From assembly GCA_026418905.1 (NCBI GenBank), contig JAOAAK010000032.1:19449-83448 (forward strand): a DNA stretch of 64,000 nt, in the 5' to 3' direction. Positions 54,468 through 63,981 of this stretch are shown piece by piece. Source of the DNA: Bacteroidales bacterium (lineage in GTDB: Bacteria > Bacteroidota > Bacteroidia > Bacteroidales > DTU049). Positions within the stretch are counted from its first letter, which is position 1. Every line of letters starts with the position of its first letter. Made by a program: the position numbers and the translations under genes. The notes under the pieces were generated by a model. The model was not told where the DNA came from, searched no databases, and saw nothing but the letters and a program-made list of their open reading frames with translations.

Positions 54468-54475
54468 TAATTTTG
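54468..54475 (+). promoter_or_regulatory. -7 box of cca
   Basis: TAATTTTG (TAnnTTTG) ends five bases before the cca ATG at 54480, which points to a leaderless transcript. It faces away from the divergent promoter at 54423-54430. Confidence 0.65.
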
Positions 54476-54479
54476 CAAT

Positions 54480-55886
54480 ATGAAAGAAGCATTATCCCAT
54501 CCTATATTCGAAATTATACATCAAACTGCCCTTGAATTGAATTACCCCTGTGAAGTTATTGGAGGTTACGTGCGAGACTTTTTGCTATTTCGTCAATTGG
54601 GAACTGAAATTGATTTAGTTGTGGAAGGTGATGGAATTTATTTTGCTAAGCAGTTAGCTTCGAAATTAAAACCTTCACCTCAAGTAGTAATTTTTAGAAA
54701 TTTCGGTACGGCACATTTTACTTATCATGGAATAAACATTGAAGTAGTAGGTGCCCGTAAAGAGAGCTATCGTGATTTTAGTCGTAACCCTATTGTTTCG
54801 CCTGCAACTCTATACGAAGACAAGCTCAGAAGGGATTTCACCATCAATGCAATTGGTATATCTCTCGGAAAAAATTTCGGAGAGATATCCGATCCGTTTA
54901 ACGGGGTGAAAGATTTAGAAAACAAGATTTTGAGGACCCCCAACGATCCCATGGTTACACTGTATGAGGATCCTTTAAGAATTCTACGAGCAGTCAGGTT
55001 TGCTACCCGTTTTAAGCTGGTAGTTGAAGAAAAACTGTTAGAAGCAGCCCGACAAAATGCTCATCGCATTAAAATCGTTGCACCTGAAAGAATTAATGAA
55101 GAACTGGAAAAAATACTATCCTTACCTAATCCCTCTCGTGGTTTTCGCCTACTTGACGAGATTTACCTTTTACATGAAATCCTCCCTGAACTCGTAGACC
55201 TTAAAGGTGTTTCAACTGTTGAAGGTTACCATCATAAAGACAACTTTGAGCACTCTTTAAAAGTCCTGGACAATGTTTCTCGATCCTCACAAAAAATTGC
55301 TCTTCGTTGGGCGGCTCTACTTCATGATATTGGAAAGGCACGAACAAAACAGCTTGACAAAGAAAAAGGATGGACCTTTCATGGTCACGATGCTATTGGT
55401 AGCCGTATGGTGATTGACATTTTCAAACGACTTCACCTCTCCCAAGAAAAAACAGAATATGTCTCCAAACTTATCTCCTTACATCTTCGACCTATCAATC
55501 TTGTAGATGAAGGGGTTACCGATAGTGCTATCCGACGCCTTATTTTCGATGCTGGCAATGAACTAGAAGACCTCTTTATTCTAGTTGAAGCTGATATCAC
55601 CAGTCGTAACCGAGAAAAAGTTAAACGTTACCTGCAGAATTTTCGTATATTGAAAGAAAGAATTTTAGAAGTAGAGCAAAAAGATCGCATTAGAAATTTT
55701 CAGCCACCCGTCTCTGGCGACGAAATCATGAAATTACTGCATCTCCCTCCAGGACCTACAATCGGCACTTTAAAAAAAAGCATCAAGGATGCTATTCTAG
55801 ATGGCATTATTCCGAATGAAAAAGAAGCCGCTTTGAATTTCCTCTATGAACAAGCCAAAAAATTAGGTTTAATGAATGGAAATTAA
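54480..55886 (+). CDS. cca: CCA-adding tRNA nucleotidyltransferase with HD domain
   Basis: The enzyme adds or repairs the 3' CCA of tRNAs; the tRNA-Lys in this window does not encode CCA. The 468-residue product has the class II nucleotidyltransferase core (CEVIGGYVRDFLLFR..EIDLVVEGDG, DKLRRDFTINAIGISL, LYEDPLRILRAVRFATRF) and an HD domain (EGYHHKDNFEHSLKVLD, LLHDIGKARTKQ). HD-containing forms can be CCA-adding or poly(A)-related, but CCA addition is most likely here. A TAnnTTTG box ends five bases before the ATG. Confidence 0.9.
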   Translation: MKEALSHPIFEIIHQTALELNYPCEVIGGYVRDFLLFRQLGTEIDLVVEGDGIYFAKQLASKLKPSPQVVIFRNFGTAHFTYHGINIEVVGARKESYRDFSRNPIVSPATLYEDKLRRDFTINAIGISLGKNFGEISDPFNGVKDLENKILRTPNDPMVTLYEDPLRILRAVRFATRFKLVVEEKLLEAARQNAHRIKIVAPERINEELEKILSLPNPSRGFRLLDEIYLLHEILPELVDLKGVSTVEGYHHKDNFEHSLKVLDNVSRSSQKIALRWAALLHDIGKARTKQLDKEKGWTFHGHDAIGSRMVIDIFKRLHLSQEKTEYVSKLISLHLRPINLVDEGVTDSAIRRLIFDAGNELEDLFILVEADITSRNREKVKRYLQNFRILKERILEVEQKDRIRNFQPPVSGDEIMKLLHLPPGPTIGTLKKSIKDAILDGIIPNEKEAALNFLYEQAKKLGLMNGN

Positions 55887-55929
55887 TTTGTCACCAATTT
55901 ATGAAATCAAGCATTTAGCAAAAATTTTG

Positions 55930-55937
55930 TAGGTTTG
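55930..55937 (+). promoter_or_regulatory. -7 box of the comA-ruvC operon
   Basis: TAGGTTTG (TAnnTTTG) lies 12 bases before the ATG at 55950. A -33 element is unclear. Confidence 0.45.
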
Positions 55938-55949
55938 TAAAAAAATAAT

Positions 55950-56522
55950 ATGCAACACATCTATCGTTTTAGGATAACCAGCGATGATAACGATGACTTT
56001 CTCAGAGTTATTGATATACCTGCAAATTTTACTTTCCTGGAATTACATCATTACTTATACAAAATCTTAAAATTGGAAGGAAACGAACTTGCATCTTTTT
56101 ACATTCTCGACAACAAATACAATAAAAAAAAGGAAATCACACTCATCGATATGAATGTGAACGACGATGAAAATGCTGAATCTATTTTACTGATGGAAAA
56201 TGTTAAGTTAAATCAAATTATTGATGATCCTCATCAAAAGCTGGCGTATGTATACGATTTTATGAACATGTATACATTTAATCTGGAACTTATTAAGACA
56301 TTCCAGGGTAAAGAACATTCATTATATCCCCAAATTATTGAATCTATAGGGGAACCCTTCATAGAAACACCTCCATTTAAAAACCTAATTCATGAAAATG
56401 TTTTAACCGAAAGTGAGTTCAACAACCAAATCCCTGACGAAGAAGACCTCAAAGCATTGTTATCCGATGACAATCAAGAATTGGATTTGGAAAGTGATTA
56501 TTTTACAGACGAGGATAAATAA
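55950..56522 (+). CDS. Plasmid pRiA4b ORF-3-like family protein
   Basis: The 190-residue product resembles the pRiA4b ORF-3-like (IS1096 passenger TnpR-like) family: YRFRITSDDNDDFLRVIDIPANFTFLELHHYLYKIL and LVYDF-like YVYDFMNMY. A strongly acidic tail (DEEDLKALLSDDNQELDLESDYFTDEDK-like) follows. Despite the plasmid name, no mobile element surrounds it. The molecular function is unknown. It starts an operon ending in ruvC, with comA ten bases downstream. Confidence 0.75.
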   Translation: MQHIYRFRITSDDNDDFLRVIDIPANFTFLELHHYLYKILKLEGNELASFYILDNKYNKKKEITLIDMNVNDDENAESILLMENVKLNQIIDDPHQKLAYVYDFMNMYTFNLELIKTFQGKEHSLYPQIIESIGEPFIETPPFKNLIHENVLTESEFNNQIPDEEDLKALLSDDNQELDLESDYFTDEDK

Positions 56523-56532
56523 AAAATAAATT

Positions 56533-57330
56533 ATGACAAATTTCAATCTAAAACATTTACCAGAACGAACCACTAAACCCAGAAAATTTGGGCTTAACAT
56601 GGTGATGGATAAAGGACTAAGTTTACAAGAAATTGAAGGATTACTCGATGTTGCTGGGCATCTTATAGATTTTGTTAAATTAGGTTTTGGAACAGCTGTC
56701 GTTACCCAAAAGCTCCCAGAAAAAATTCAGCTTTATAAATCAGCAGGAATAAAGGTTTACTTTGGCGGGACACTTTTTGAAGCTTATCTTATACGTGGGC
56801 AAATCAACGAATTCATAAAATTACTTGAAAAATTTGAATTAGATACAGTGGAAATTAGCGATGGTTCCATGGATTTCGATCATAATGCTAAATGCAAATA
56901 CATCTCTACGTTTGCCAAAAACTTTACTGTTCTTAGTGAAGTTGGCTCTAAAAGACCAGAAATTATCATCAAACCTGCTGAATGGGTTAAACAAATGCTT
57001 TTAGAATTGGAAGCAGGTTCCTCTTACGTCATTGCTGAAGCACGCGAAGCTGGGAATATTGGCATCTATAACCACAGTGGAGCGGCTAAAAAAACATTAA
57101 TATCTAAGATTTCTGAAAAAGTACCTTTTGAAAAAATTATTTGGGAAGCCCCTCAGAAAAGTCAACAAGTATATTTCATCAAAGAATTTGGTGCTAATGT
57201 TAATCTCGGTAACATTCCTCCTTCTGAAGTTATTCCACTTGAAACACTTCGCTTAGGACTACGCGGTGATACGTTCTTTCAGTTTTTACCAGACGAACTA
57301 AAAAACTTCTATAAAGAATTCGATATCTAA
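56533..57330 (+). CDS. comA: Phosphosulfolactate synthase family protein
   Basis: The 265-residue product matches ComA, which adds sulfite to phosphoenolpyruvate to make (2R)-phospho-3-sulfolactate. The TIM-barrel signatures RKFGLNMVMDKGLSLQE, FVKLGFGTAVV, KVYFGGTLFEAYLIRGQ, TVEISDGSMDF and VIAEAREAGNIGIYN are visible. In methanogens this is the first step of coenzyme M synthesis. Its bacterial use is unsettled; in Bacteroidota it could supply C3 sulfonates. The neighbours (a membrane barrel and FAD oxidoreductase) do not decide this. Confidence 0.85.
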   Translation: MTNFNLKHLPERTTKPRKFGLNMVMDKGLSLQEIEGLLDVAGHLIDFVKLGFGTAVVTQKLPEKIQLYKSAGIKVYFGGTLFEAYLIRGQINEFIKLLEKFELDTVEISDGSMDFDHNAKCKYISTFAKNFTVLSEVGSKRPEIIIKPAEWVKQMLLELEAGSSYVIAEAREAGNIGIYNHSGAAKKTLISKISEKVPFEKIIWEAPQKSQQVYFIKEFGANVNLGNIPPSEVIPLETLRLGLRGDTFFQFLPDELKNFYKEFDI

Positions 57331-57343
57331 TTCAACTTTTATC

Positions 57344-57958
57344 ATGAAGAAAAATATAGTTTTCGCAACTTTAATGTTATCATTATTGAACTTTTATGCT
57401 CAAGAAGAATCTACTATAAACATAAAAATCACTGAGGTTCCGTATCAGCCCGTTACTGCATTTCTTCGTGTTTCTTTTGATGTAGGATTTCAACAAAGAG
57501 TTACATGGAAGAACGTTAACTATAAAGCTAGAAATCAAATAGGTTTTGCTCTGGGACTTATTTCTTGCAAGGAGTCTGACATTCAATTTGAAACAAGAGT
57601 TGGATTTAGGCAAGTAGATATCTCTAATATTGATTCTGTTCCATTTCGAAAGTATTTCGATTTTGACATTTTAATAGGTGGTCGTTTTTTTCCACGTTAT
57701 CCCACTTTTGGATTAAGTAGAACTACTCCTGTCCGTCTGACTTTTTCCACACTTGGCGGTTTAAGTCTAACTGGCAATGATTTAACTAATATAGGTTTTT
57801 CCACCATTTTTACAGGAGGTTTCATCATTTCTCAAAAAGACAACCCTTCAGGCATTCTCCTCGAACTACAATACAGACTTCTAGGTAATGATCCCGCAAC
57901 TGATTTACACTTGCATTCAGCGTGGTTGCTTTCTGTAGCATGGCTTTTCGGTCCATAA
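57344..57958 (+). CDS. Outer-membrane beta-barrel protein of unknown function
   Basis: The 204-residue product has a signal peptide (MKKNIVFATLMLSLLNFYAQ). Alternating amphipathic strands follow, with aromatic-rich ends (ending HSAWLLSVAWLFGP, with terminal aromatic residues typical of barrels). I see no specific family. It lies 13 bases after comA and 10 bases before the FAD oxidoreductase gene in one operon. Confidence 0.72.
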   Translation: MKKNIVFATLMLSLLNFYAQEESTINIKITEVPYQPVTAFLRVSFDVGFQQRVTWKNVNYKARNQIGFALGLISCKESDIQFETRVGFRQVDISNIDSVPFRKYFDFDILIGGRFFPRYPTFGLSRTTPVRLTFSTLGGLSLTGNDLTNIGFSTIFTGGFIISQKDNPSGILLELQYRLLGNDPATDLHLHSAWLLSVAWLFGP

Positions 57959-57968
57959 GAAGATATGC

Positions 57969-59378
57969 ATGAAAAAAATCGCTATCATTGGAGCTGGACC
58001 TGCTGGATCGACGGCAGCATATTATTTATCCAAACATCAAAAAAAACATTCCTTTCAAATCGACATCTACGAACCTTCACCTTATGTTGGTGGAATGGCT
58101 GCAACCATTGAACTATGGCAGCAGAAGGCAGATCTGGGACCTCATAGATTTTTTAGCTATGATCCTATTGTCAACCAGCTTTGGGACGAGTGTGTGGATG
58201 GTAAATTTGCTTATGTCAAACGAAAAACAAGAATATATTATAAGGGTAAGTTTTTTCATTATCCTTTGCAAGCTTCTGACATAGTCACGAAACTTAACCC
58301 TATAGAAACAACGGAAGCTCTTTTCAGCTATTTAGTTCAGAAAATCAAACCTTCGCAAGATTTGGATACCTTCGACTCTTGGGTCATACATCAATTCGGT
58401 AAAAAACTCTACAAAACTTTTTTCAAGACCTATACAGAAAAATTATGGGGGATTCCATGCCATGAATTGGACGCTGACTTTGCTAAACAACGAATTAAAA
58501 AATTTTCACTATCTGAAGCTATTAAATCAATTTTATTTCCATCAACCAAAAAAAGACATAAAACCCTTGCCGAAAAATTCAAATATCCTCTTCAAGGAAG
58601 TGGACAGGTCTACGAGTTCATGATTAATTACGCACTTCATCACGGTGCCAACTTTTATCCATTCAAAGTAAAAAAAATCGAAACACATAACCATCAAGCA
58701 ACGGGTATCTTCACAGAAAAAGGTGATTTTATTCCTTACGACCATGTTATTTCATCCATGCCTATTACTGACTTGATAAATGCTATAGATGACATCCCAA
58801 CTGAAATCAAGAGATTAGCATCAAAACTTCGTTTTAGAAATACCATACTTGTTTATTTGTTGATTGACAACAATCACCTCTTTGATGATCAATGGATTTA
58901 TGTTCATGATGAAAGACTCTTATGTGGTCGTATCACTAATTTTCGAAATTGGGTTCCAACATTATATGGAGGAAATCCTTATACCATTCTTGCTATGGAG
59001 TATTGGTGTTTTGACGAAGATAAAATTTGGCTTGCTAATGACGAAGAGCTTATTCAACTTGCATCGACAGAAATTGTCAAAACAAACCTAGTTCAGTTTT
59101 CCCAAATTCTCGACGGAAAAGTTATTCGACTTGCTAAGTCTTATCCTGTCTACTTCGCAGGATATAAAAAAATTTTAGCCTCAATAAAGGATTATTTTCA
59201 ATTCATTGATAATCTCCAACTCATAGGTCGATACGGAAGCTACAAATACAACAATCAGGACCACAGCATACTCATGGGAATCAAAGCTGCTGAAAATATC
59301 ATTTACAATGCACGACATGACCTCTGGAATATTAATACTGATTACGACACATATTTGGAAGGAGAAATTAAGACATGA
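57969..59378 (+). CDS. FAD-dependent oxidoreductase (UDP-galactopyranose mutase / amine-oxidase-like)
   Basis: The 469-residue product begins with a dinucleotide fingerprint (KIAIIGAGPAGSTAAYYLSKHQKKH...IDIYEPSPYVGGMAAT). It has DLGPHRFFSY and a FFKTYTEKLWGIPCHELDADFAKQRIKKFSL region typical of the UDP-galactopyranose mutase/protoporphyrinogen-oxidase-like family in Bacteroidota. It probably acts on an isoprenoid or sugar-nucleotide substrate, but the substrate is not readable. It overlaps ruvC by four bases. Confidence 0.8.
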   Translation: MKKIAIIGAGPAGSTAAYYLSKHQKKHSFQIDIYEPSPYVGGMAATIELWQQKADLGPHRFFSYDPIVNQLWDECVDGKFAYVKRKTRIYYKGKFFHYPLQASDIVTKLNPIETTEALFSYLVQKIKPSQDLDTFDSWVIHQFGKKLYKTFFKTYTEKLWGIPCHELDADFAKQRIKKFSLSEAIKSILFPSTKKRHKTLAEKFKYPLQGSGQVYEFMINYALHHGANFYPFKVKKIETHNHQATGIFTEKGDFIPYDHVISSMPITDLINAIDDIPTEIKRLASKLRFRNTILVYLLIDNNHLFDDQWIYVHDERLLCGRITNFRNWVPTLYGGNPYTILAMEYWCFDEDKIWLANDEELIQLASTEIVKTNLVQFSQILDGKVIRLAKSYPVYFAGYKKILASIKDYFQFIDNLQLIGRYGSYKYNNQDHSILMGIKAAENIIYNARHDLWNINTDYDTYLEGEIKT

Positions 59379-59932
59379 GTTTAATAAAACATATAACCGT
59401 CTTAGGAGTTGATCCCGGCACAAAACACCTAGGATATTGCCTCATGAAAGGTTACCTAGGGAAATTTCAACAAGTACAAATTTTAGATATTAATGTCTTT
59501 AATTCTCGCAAGACGACTCATGAAGAAAAACTTAAAGATATTTTTGATTTTTTTTCAAACTACATCAAGGCCAAGAAACCTGATATTGTCGTCATTGAGA
59601 ATGCTTTCTTGGGAAAAAATGTGCAAACCATGCTAAAATTAGGACGTTTACAAGGAATATTATTCGCGGTAGGTCACTACCTTAAAATACCCATTTTGAC
59701 TTTAACTCCTGGCGAAATTAAACAAAGTGTGACAGGTAAAGGCAACGCTAGTAAACAACAAGTATCATTTATGATAAAACAATTTTTTCAATTAAATGAC
59801 AAACTAAAGACAGATGCAACAGATGCAGCTGCTGTAGCATTTACCTATTTTATCAAAACAAAAAAAATCATACACTCTCCCACCTCAAATTGGAAAAAAT
59901 TTATAGAGCAAAATCCGGATAGAATTTTATAA
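59375..59932 (+). CDS. ruvC: Crossover junction endodeoxyribonuclease RuvC
   Basis: RuvC cuts Holliday junctions in homologous recombination. The 185-residue product has GVDPGTKHLGY with the catalytic Asp, VIENAFLGKNVQTMLKLGRLQG with the catalytic Glu, TPGEIKQSVTGKGNASKQQV and TDATDAAAVAFTYF with the final Asp pair. It is last in the comA operon and overlaps the preceding gene by four bases and the convergent HIT gene by six. Confidence 0.96.
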   Translation: MSLIKHITVLGVDPGTKHLGYCLMKGYLGKFQQVQILDINVFNSRKTTHEEKLKDIFDFFSNYIKAKKPDIVVIENAFLGKNVQTMLKLGRLQGILFAVGHYLKIPILTLTPGEIKQSVTGKGNASKQQVSFMIKQFFQLNDKLKTDATDAAAVAFTYFIKTKKIIHSPTSNWKKFIEQNPDRIL

Positions 59933-60328
59933 CTTGCTTAAACAAGCAATAATCGTATTTTTAATCTCTTCAAATTCTTCTGACGTCAATCTTAGTTTTG
60001 GTTTGGAGAAATCTAGGTCATGCAAGTTCCTAATAGGTACCAAATGAATGTGTGCATGAGGTACTTCAAGCCCAATTACAGCTACACCAACTCTTGTACC
60101 CCATCCACACTGATCAAGAGCTCTCGTTATTCTCTTGGAAACCGACCATAAATGGGAATAAATCTCATCAGGCAAATCAAACAAATAATCTACTTCTATC
60201 TTTGGAACTACCAAAGTATGACCTTTTGCAAGTGGATTGATGTCAAGAAAAGCGATACATTTATCATCTTCTGTAATAATATATGCAGGCAGTTCACGTC
60301 GAATAATTCTTGTAAAAATACTACTCAT
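59927..60328 (-). CDS. HIT family nucleotide hydrolase
   Basis: The 133-residue product is one histidine-triad domain: IIRRELPAYIITEDDKCIAFLDINPLAKGHTLVVPK and the triad HAHIHLVPI. HIT proteins hydrolyse nucleoside phosphoramidates or related substrates. It lies 10 bases after greA and overlaps ruvC tail-to-tail by six. Confidence 0.93.
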   Translation of the reverse strand: MSSIFTRIIRRELPAYIITEDDKCIAFLDINPLAKGHTLVVPKIEVDYLFDLPDEIYSHLWSVSKRITRALDQCGWGTRVGVAVIGLEVPHAHIHLVPIRNLHDLDFSKPKLRLTSEEFEEIKNTIIACLSKL

Positions 60329-60338
60329 AATTTATAAT

Positions 60339-60809
60339 TTATTCTATTTCTTCAATTTTAAAACTCATTTTTCCAGCAGGGACTTGAACTTCTACAACTT
60401 CTCCCTTCTTTTTTCCCAATATGGCCTGAGCAATTGGGCTATTAACAGACAACTTTGAGCTTTTCAAATCAGCTTCGTTGTCAGGCACTAGCGTATAAGT
60501 CATTCTTTGGTTAGTTTTCAAGTTCAACAAAGTTACACGAGAAAGTATCCGAACTTTATCACTTTCCAGTTTGGATTCATCAATGATTTTACAGTTACTT
60601 ATTATTTCTTGTAGTTTATTTATCTTGAGTTCAAGCATAGCTTGAGCTTCACGCGCGGCATCGTATTCCGCATTCTCCGATAAGTCTCCTTTTTCTCTTG
60701 CTTCGGCAATTTGTTGGGATATTCGTGGGCGTTCAACAGAAATTAAATATTCCAATTCTGCTTTTAATTTTTCATAACCCTCTCTGGTAACTAATGTTTG
60801 TTTTCCCAT
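60339..60809 (-). CDS. greA: Transcription elongation factor GreA
   Basis: GreA stimulates RNA polymerase to cleave backtracked transcripts. From the ATG at 60809 the product has 156 residues, the family length. MGKQTLVTREGYEKLKAELEYL...RPRISQQIAEAREKGDLSENAEYDAAREAQAMLE is the coiled-coil with the acidic tip DLSENAEYDAAR. The C-terminal FKBP-like domain ends in SFKIEEIE. Upstream in-frame codons would put a hairpin inside the coding region, so the longer frame is rejected. Confidence 0.95.
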   Translation of the reverse strand: MGKQTLVTREGYEKLKAELEYLISVERPRISQQIAEAREKGDLSENAEYDAAREAQAMLELKINKLQEIISNCKIIDESKLESDKVRILSRVTLLNLKTNQRMTYTLVPDNEADLKSSKLSVNSPIAQAILGKKKGEVVEVQVPAGKMSFKIEEIE

Positions 60810-60825
60810 ATCGTTATAAAAATTT

Positions 60826-60851
60826 TTGATGTGCCTATGCAGGCACATCAA
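60826..60851 (-). terminator. 10-bp inverted repeat between the PorV-like gene and greA
   Basis: TTGATGTGCC (60826-60835) and GGCACATCAA (60842-60851) form a ten-base-pair stem with a six-base loop. On the minus strand it follows the PorV-like stop and precedes AAAAATTTTT, so it may be a weak terminator, or a leader hairpin before greA. Confidence 0.6.
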
Positions 60852-60876
60852 GTAAGACATATTAAATTATTACAAT

Positions 60877-61968
60877 TTACTTTTTCTTTGAACCTTTTGG
60901 GGTGGGATTACCAAGATCTAATTTAATGCCAAAAACATGCGTCCCATCAAAAGGATTGGAAGCACGATAAGCGTAGTCCAAAGCAATGAAAGATTGCTTT
61001 TCTTTATTCAAAGGTACCTGAATAGTTAAACCAGCAGTTGGACCAGTAAAAGCGGTTGTTCGAGTACTTACATCCCACATTCCCTGCTCATAAGTATATC
61101 CAGCATGAAGTAAGAAAAGATTTTTAAAATTATACTCAAATCCAGCTGAAAAACCATCTTTACCAAAAGCATTGGACAAGAAATTAGCAGTTACAGTAAG
61201 CACATGAGGGTTAATAGGATCTGGGTCTATAATGAAGTCATATGCAGCTCCAATGTTTAAAACTACTGGTAACTGAAATGCAACACTTCTGTTTTCTATA
61301 GTTAAGCTTACATCTGAGTTCTGAAAATTACCTCGACCTGTTAATCCATCACCTTTAAATCTCATAGGGGGCCCTATATTTCTCAAAGAAATCCCAAAGT
61401 GAATATTTTCATTTTTTCCTGTAACATATTTCAGACCTGCATCCAATGCTATGCCTTGAGCACTATTATCTGAAATGGCTTCATTAATTACTCTTACTAA
61501 AATTCCACCATAAATCTTGTTATTAAAAGAGCGTGAATATGCCATTCCTACATTCAGAAAAGAAGGTCTGAAATTTCCTATACCTCCCTCGGGTACATCT
61601 ACCCTTGTAATAGGTATGTTTCCAAAAGTTATCGACATGACACTTAAGCCAAGGTAATTAAATTCACTCAGTTTTTGAGTAAAACCAAAAGCATTGACTT
61701 GAATACCACTTCCCTTAAGCCAAGTTGTATTGGCAAAAAGTAACTCCGTAGACTTAGTAAAAGCAATTCCTGCAACGTTTAAATGCATCGCTTCTACACC
61801 TTTTATCACAGCCGTATTAGATAATCCCCACCCATTAGCTCGTGGATAAGGCAAAATAAGCAACTCACCAGCCCCTGCCTCTCCAGCACGATCTTCATTA
61901 CCAGCTTTGATGTTGTTCCACATTGGGAACCAAATCAACATCAAAAGAAAAATTAATGTTTTTTTCAT
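60877..61968 (-). CDS. PorV/PorQ-type outer-membrane beta-barrel
   Basis: From the ATG at 61968 (363 residues; a TTG at 61977 is not used), a signal peptide precedes GEAGAGELLILPYPRANGWGLSNTAVIKGVEAMHLNVAGIAF. This is the PorV/PorQ family signature (gly-rich, then EA-x-x-NPAG-like). A FadL-like barrel follows. PorV hands cargo to the PorU sortase and PorQ acts similarly with PorZ; I cannot separate the two here. It lies 11 bases after the large T9SS-type exported protein, a frequent pairing in Bacteroidota. Confidence 0.85.
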   Translation of the reverse strand: MKKTLIFLLMLIWFPMWNNIKAGNEDRAGEAGAGELLILPYPRANGWGLSNTAVIKGVEAMHLNVAGIAFTKSTELLFANTTWLKGSGIQVNAFGFTQKLSEFNYLGLSVMSITFGNIPITRVDVPEGGIGNFRPSFLNVGMAYSRSFNNKIYGGILVRVINEAISDNSAQGIALDAGLKYVTGKNENIHFGISLRNIGPPMRFKGDGLTGRGNFQNSDVSLTIENRSVAFQLPVVLNIGAAYDFIIDPDPINPHVLTVTANFLSNAFGKDGFSAGFEYNFKNLFLLHAGYTYEQGMWDVSTRTTAFTGPTAGLTIQVPLNKEKQSFIALDYAYRASNPFDGTHVFGIKLDLGNPTPKGSKKK

Positions 61969-61979
61969 TGCTTGCAATT

Positions 61980-63981
61980 TTAGAAATTATTTAAATCCAA
62001 TGGACGTAATGAACCAAACCATTTAATGGTGCGTTCTCCCACTCCTGGTGCATTTACATGAATAAGATACAATCCTCCTGAAATTGGAATTCCTGCTTCA
62101 TTCTTAAGATCCCAGTCGATATACGTTACCTCAGGATCATCTTTTGTAAACTGACGAATCAGTACACCATTCAACGTGTAAATACTCACCGTACACTTAG
62201 ATGGTAAATTGATGATCTTTACTCGATTGTCAACTTGATTGATTTCATAGTCGCTTCTCGCATAATATGGATTAGGAACAACGTTTATGTTGTCAAGTAC
62301 CGAACGAGCAATATCAACCATGTTAAACTTTGGCGCAAATTTATGAGTCGAGAACCTGTACATCGGATAATTTTTATTCTTAGGATTAGCAATACCAGTA
62401 ACAGAATAATTTTGTTTATAAGGTCTCGTGACACGTATACGTATCCTTACTTCACTGTTCAACCATTTGTGATTCCACCTTAATAAAGGAATACCAACCC
62501 ACATAGCATCTTTGAAAACATTTCTTATATTGGTTGAAGAAGGATTACTTAATTTTTGGTAAATGTAATCTCCTTCATCGTAGGCTGGAACATCGTTGGC
62601 TGTCGTACCATTGTGACCAAATACGTAAATGAAATGCATTCCACCAAAGATATACTGATTCAGAGCTTCGACAGTAGTTGTAGGATTAAGAATCATATCA
62701 CGACCATTATCACCAGCAAACCAACTGTTTTCACCAAACATAACGTTCAAACGCTCACCAGTTTCAACATTAATAGCATAACCCGGGAACCATCCCATGC
62801 TCATGGTCTTCCCATCATACGTAGCCTCAGGGGTACCAGAATTTCCATTCTTATCCACTGATGGATGTTTTCTTAACTCTCCTTTAGCAGCATTACCCTC
62901 AGAAAGTAACTTGTCGTCACATGTTTCAATCACTGGACACCTTGACCACTTAGATTTATCAGGTGTTAACACTATATCTACACTGTATAGATTACTCATC
63001 TTATTAAGAGTTAAAAAAGATTTGAAAGCCGGTATCCCAGGATTGTTAGTCTCATGAGAAGTCAATCTGTAGGGAGCCCATGTTCCATTTAAAATTTTCT
63101 CATAATATTGACCAGGATCGATAAAATTATTACCATCTTTAAAATCATTATATGTAGGATCATTTTTGTTTTCCAGCGTACCTGCTCGAATCCAATTATA
63201 TGGTGTATTTCCATCAATATCAGGCAAACCGCTCAACCAACGATCATTTGGATCAGAATAAACTATTTCTGCGGTTATAAACCCATTGGTTTCATGCGTT
63301 TGATCGCCTGGTAATGTGGTTTGTGAAATGGTTATGGAAATGCCTAGATCAGGAAAATATTGTTCAAAAGGAGTTTTTATACTTTGATCTGACTTATATG
63401 TAGCAATAAGATTGTTTTGATCATCATAAACATCCAAATACCAATAAGTAGTATCAATTCCCAAAGTAGTATCAAATCGCACTACGCAATTAACACCAAT
63501 TACATTGAGTGGATCCACAACTTTTACATCAATGGGGCCTTTTCCTGCTTCGTATGTAGGTGTAATAGATACACCATTTTGAAGAATCTCAAGTCTGCTC
63601 TCTTCGGTCAATTCAAGTTCTAGACCTCCATTACCTTGTCCTTCAATACGCGTTATTTCAGGCGAATCGCCGTAATTTGCATTCACCTCAGTTCCATAGT
63701 TTTCCGCACGTGGATCATGTGGAATTGCAGTATAAACACGAATATTTTTACGTCCTGCCAAATATGGTTTAGTCTGACCATAAAGAGAAGCCTCACCAGG
63801 TTCTTGATAATCAGGGTCCTGTGAATATTTTTCGTACTCATTGTAGGCATAAGCAATCACCATGAAATAATATTTCTTAAAGTTAACAAGTCTTTTATCT
63901 GATGTAGCAAATTGGTCTTCTAAAATTCTAAATGAGTGAACAATACCCTTGTCTGCTCCATTGACTTCCTCAACAGGTACC
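61980..63981 (-). CDS. Large exported protein with T9SS/FlgD-like C-terminus (5'-truncated)
   Basis: The frame is open to the contig end and its apparent N-terminus MCIRDR is a translation of the sequencing adapter, so only about 667 C-terminal residues are genomic. The visible part is beta-rich with KYYFMVIAYAYNEYEKYSQDP. The C-terminal ~100 residues (VVPNPYYARSDYE, VKIINLPSKCTVSIYTLNGVLIRQF, DWDLKNEAGIPISGGLYLIHV) are FlgD/T9SS sorting-domain-like. It is co-directional with the PorV-like barrel (11-base gap), probably a surface-displayed protein. Confidence 0.8.

Noticed and set aside
55950..56522. Mobile element implied by the pRiA4b ORF-3 / IS1096-type name
   Set aside because: No transposase, inverted repeats or target duplication are present; the gene is in an operon with comA and ruvC.
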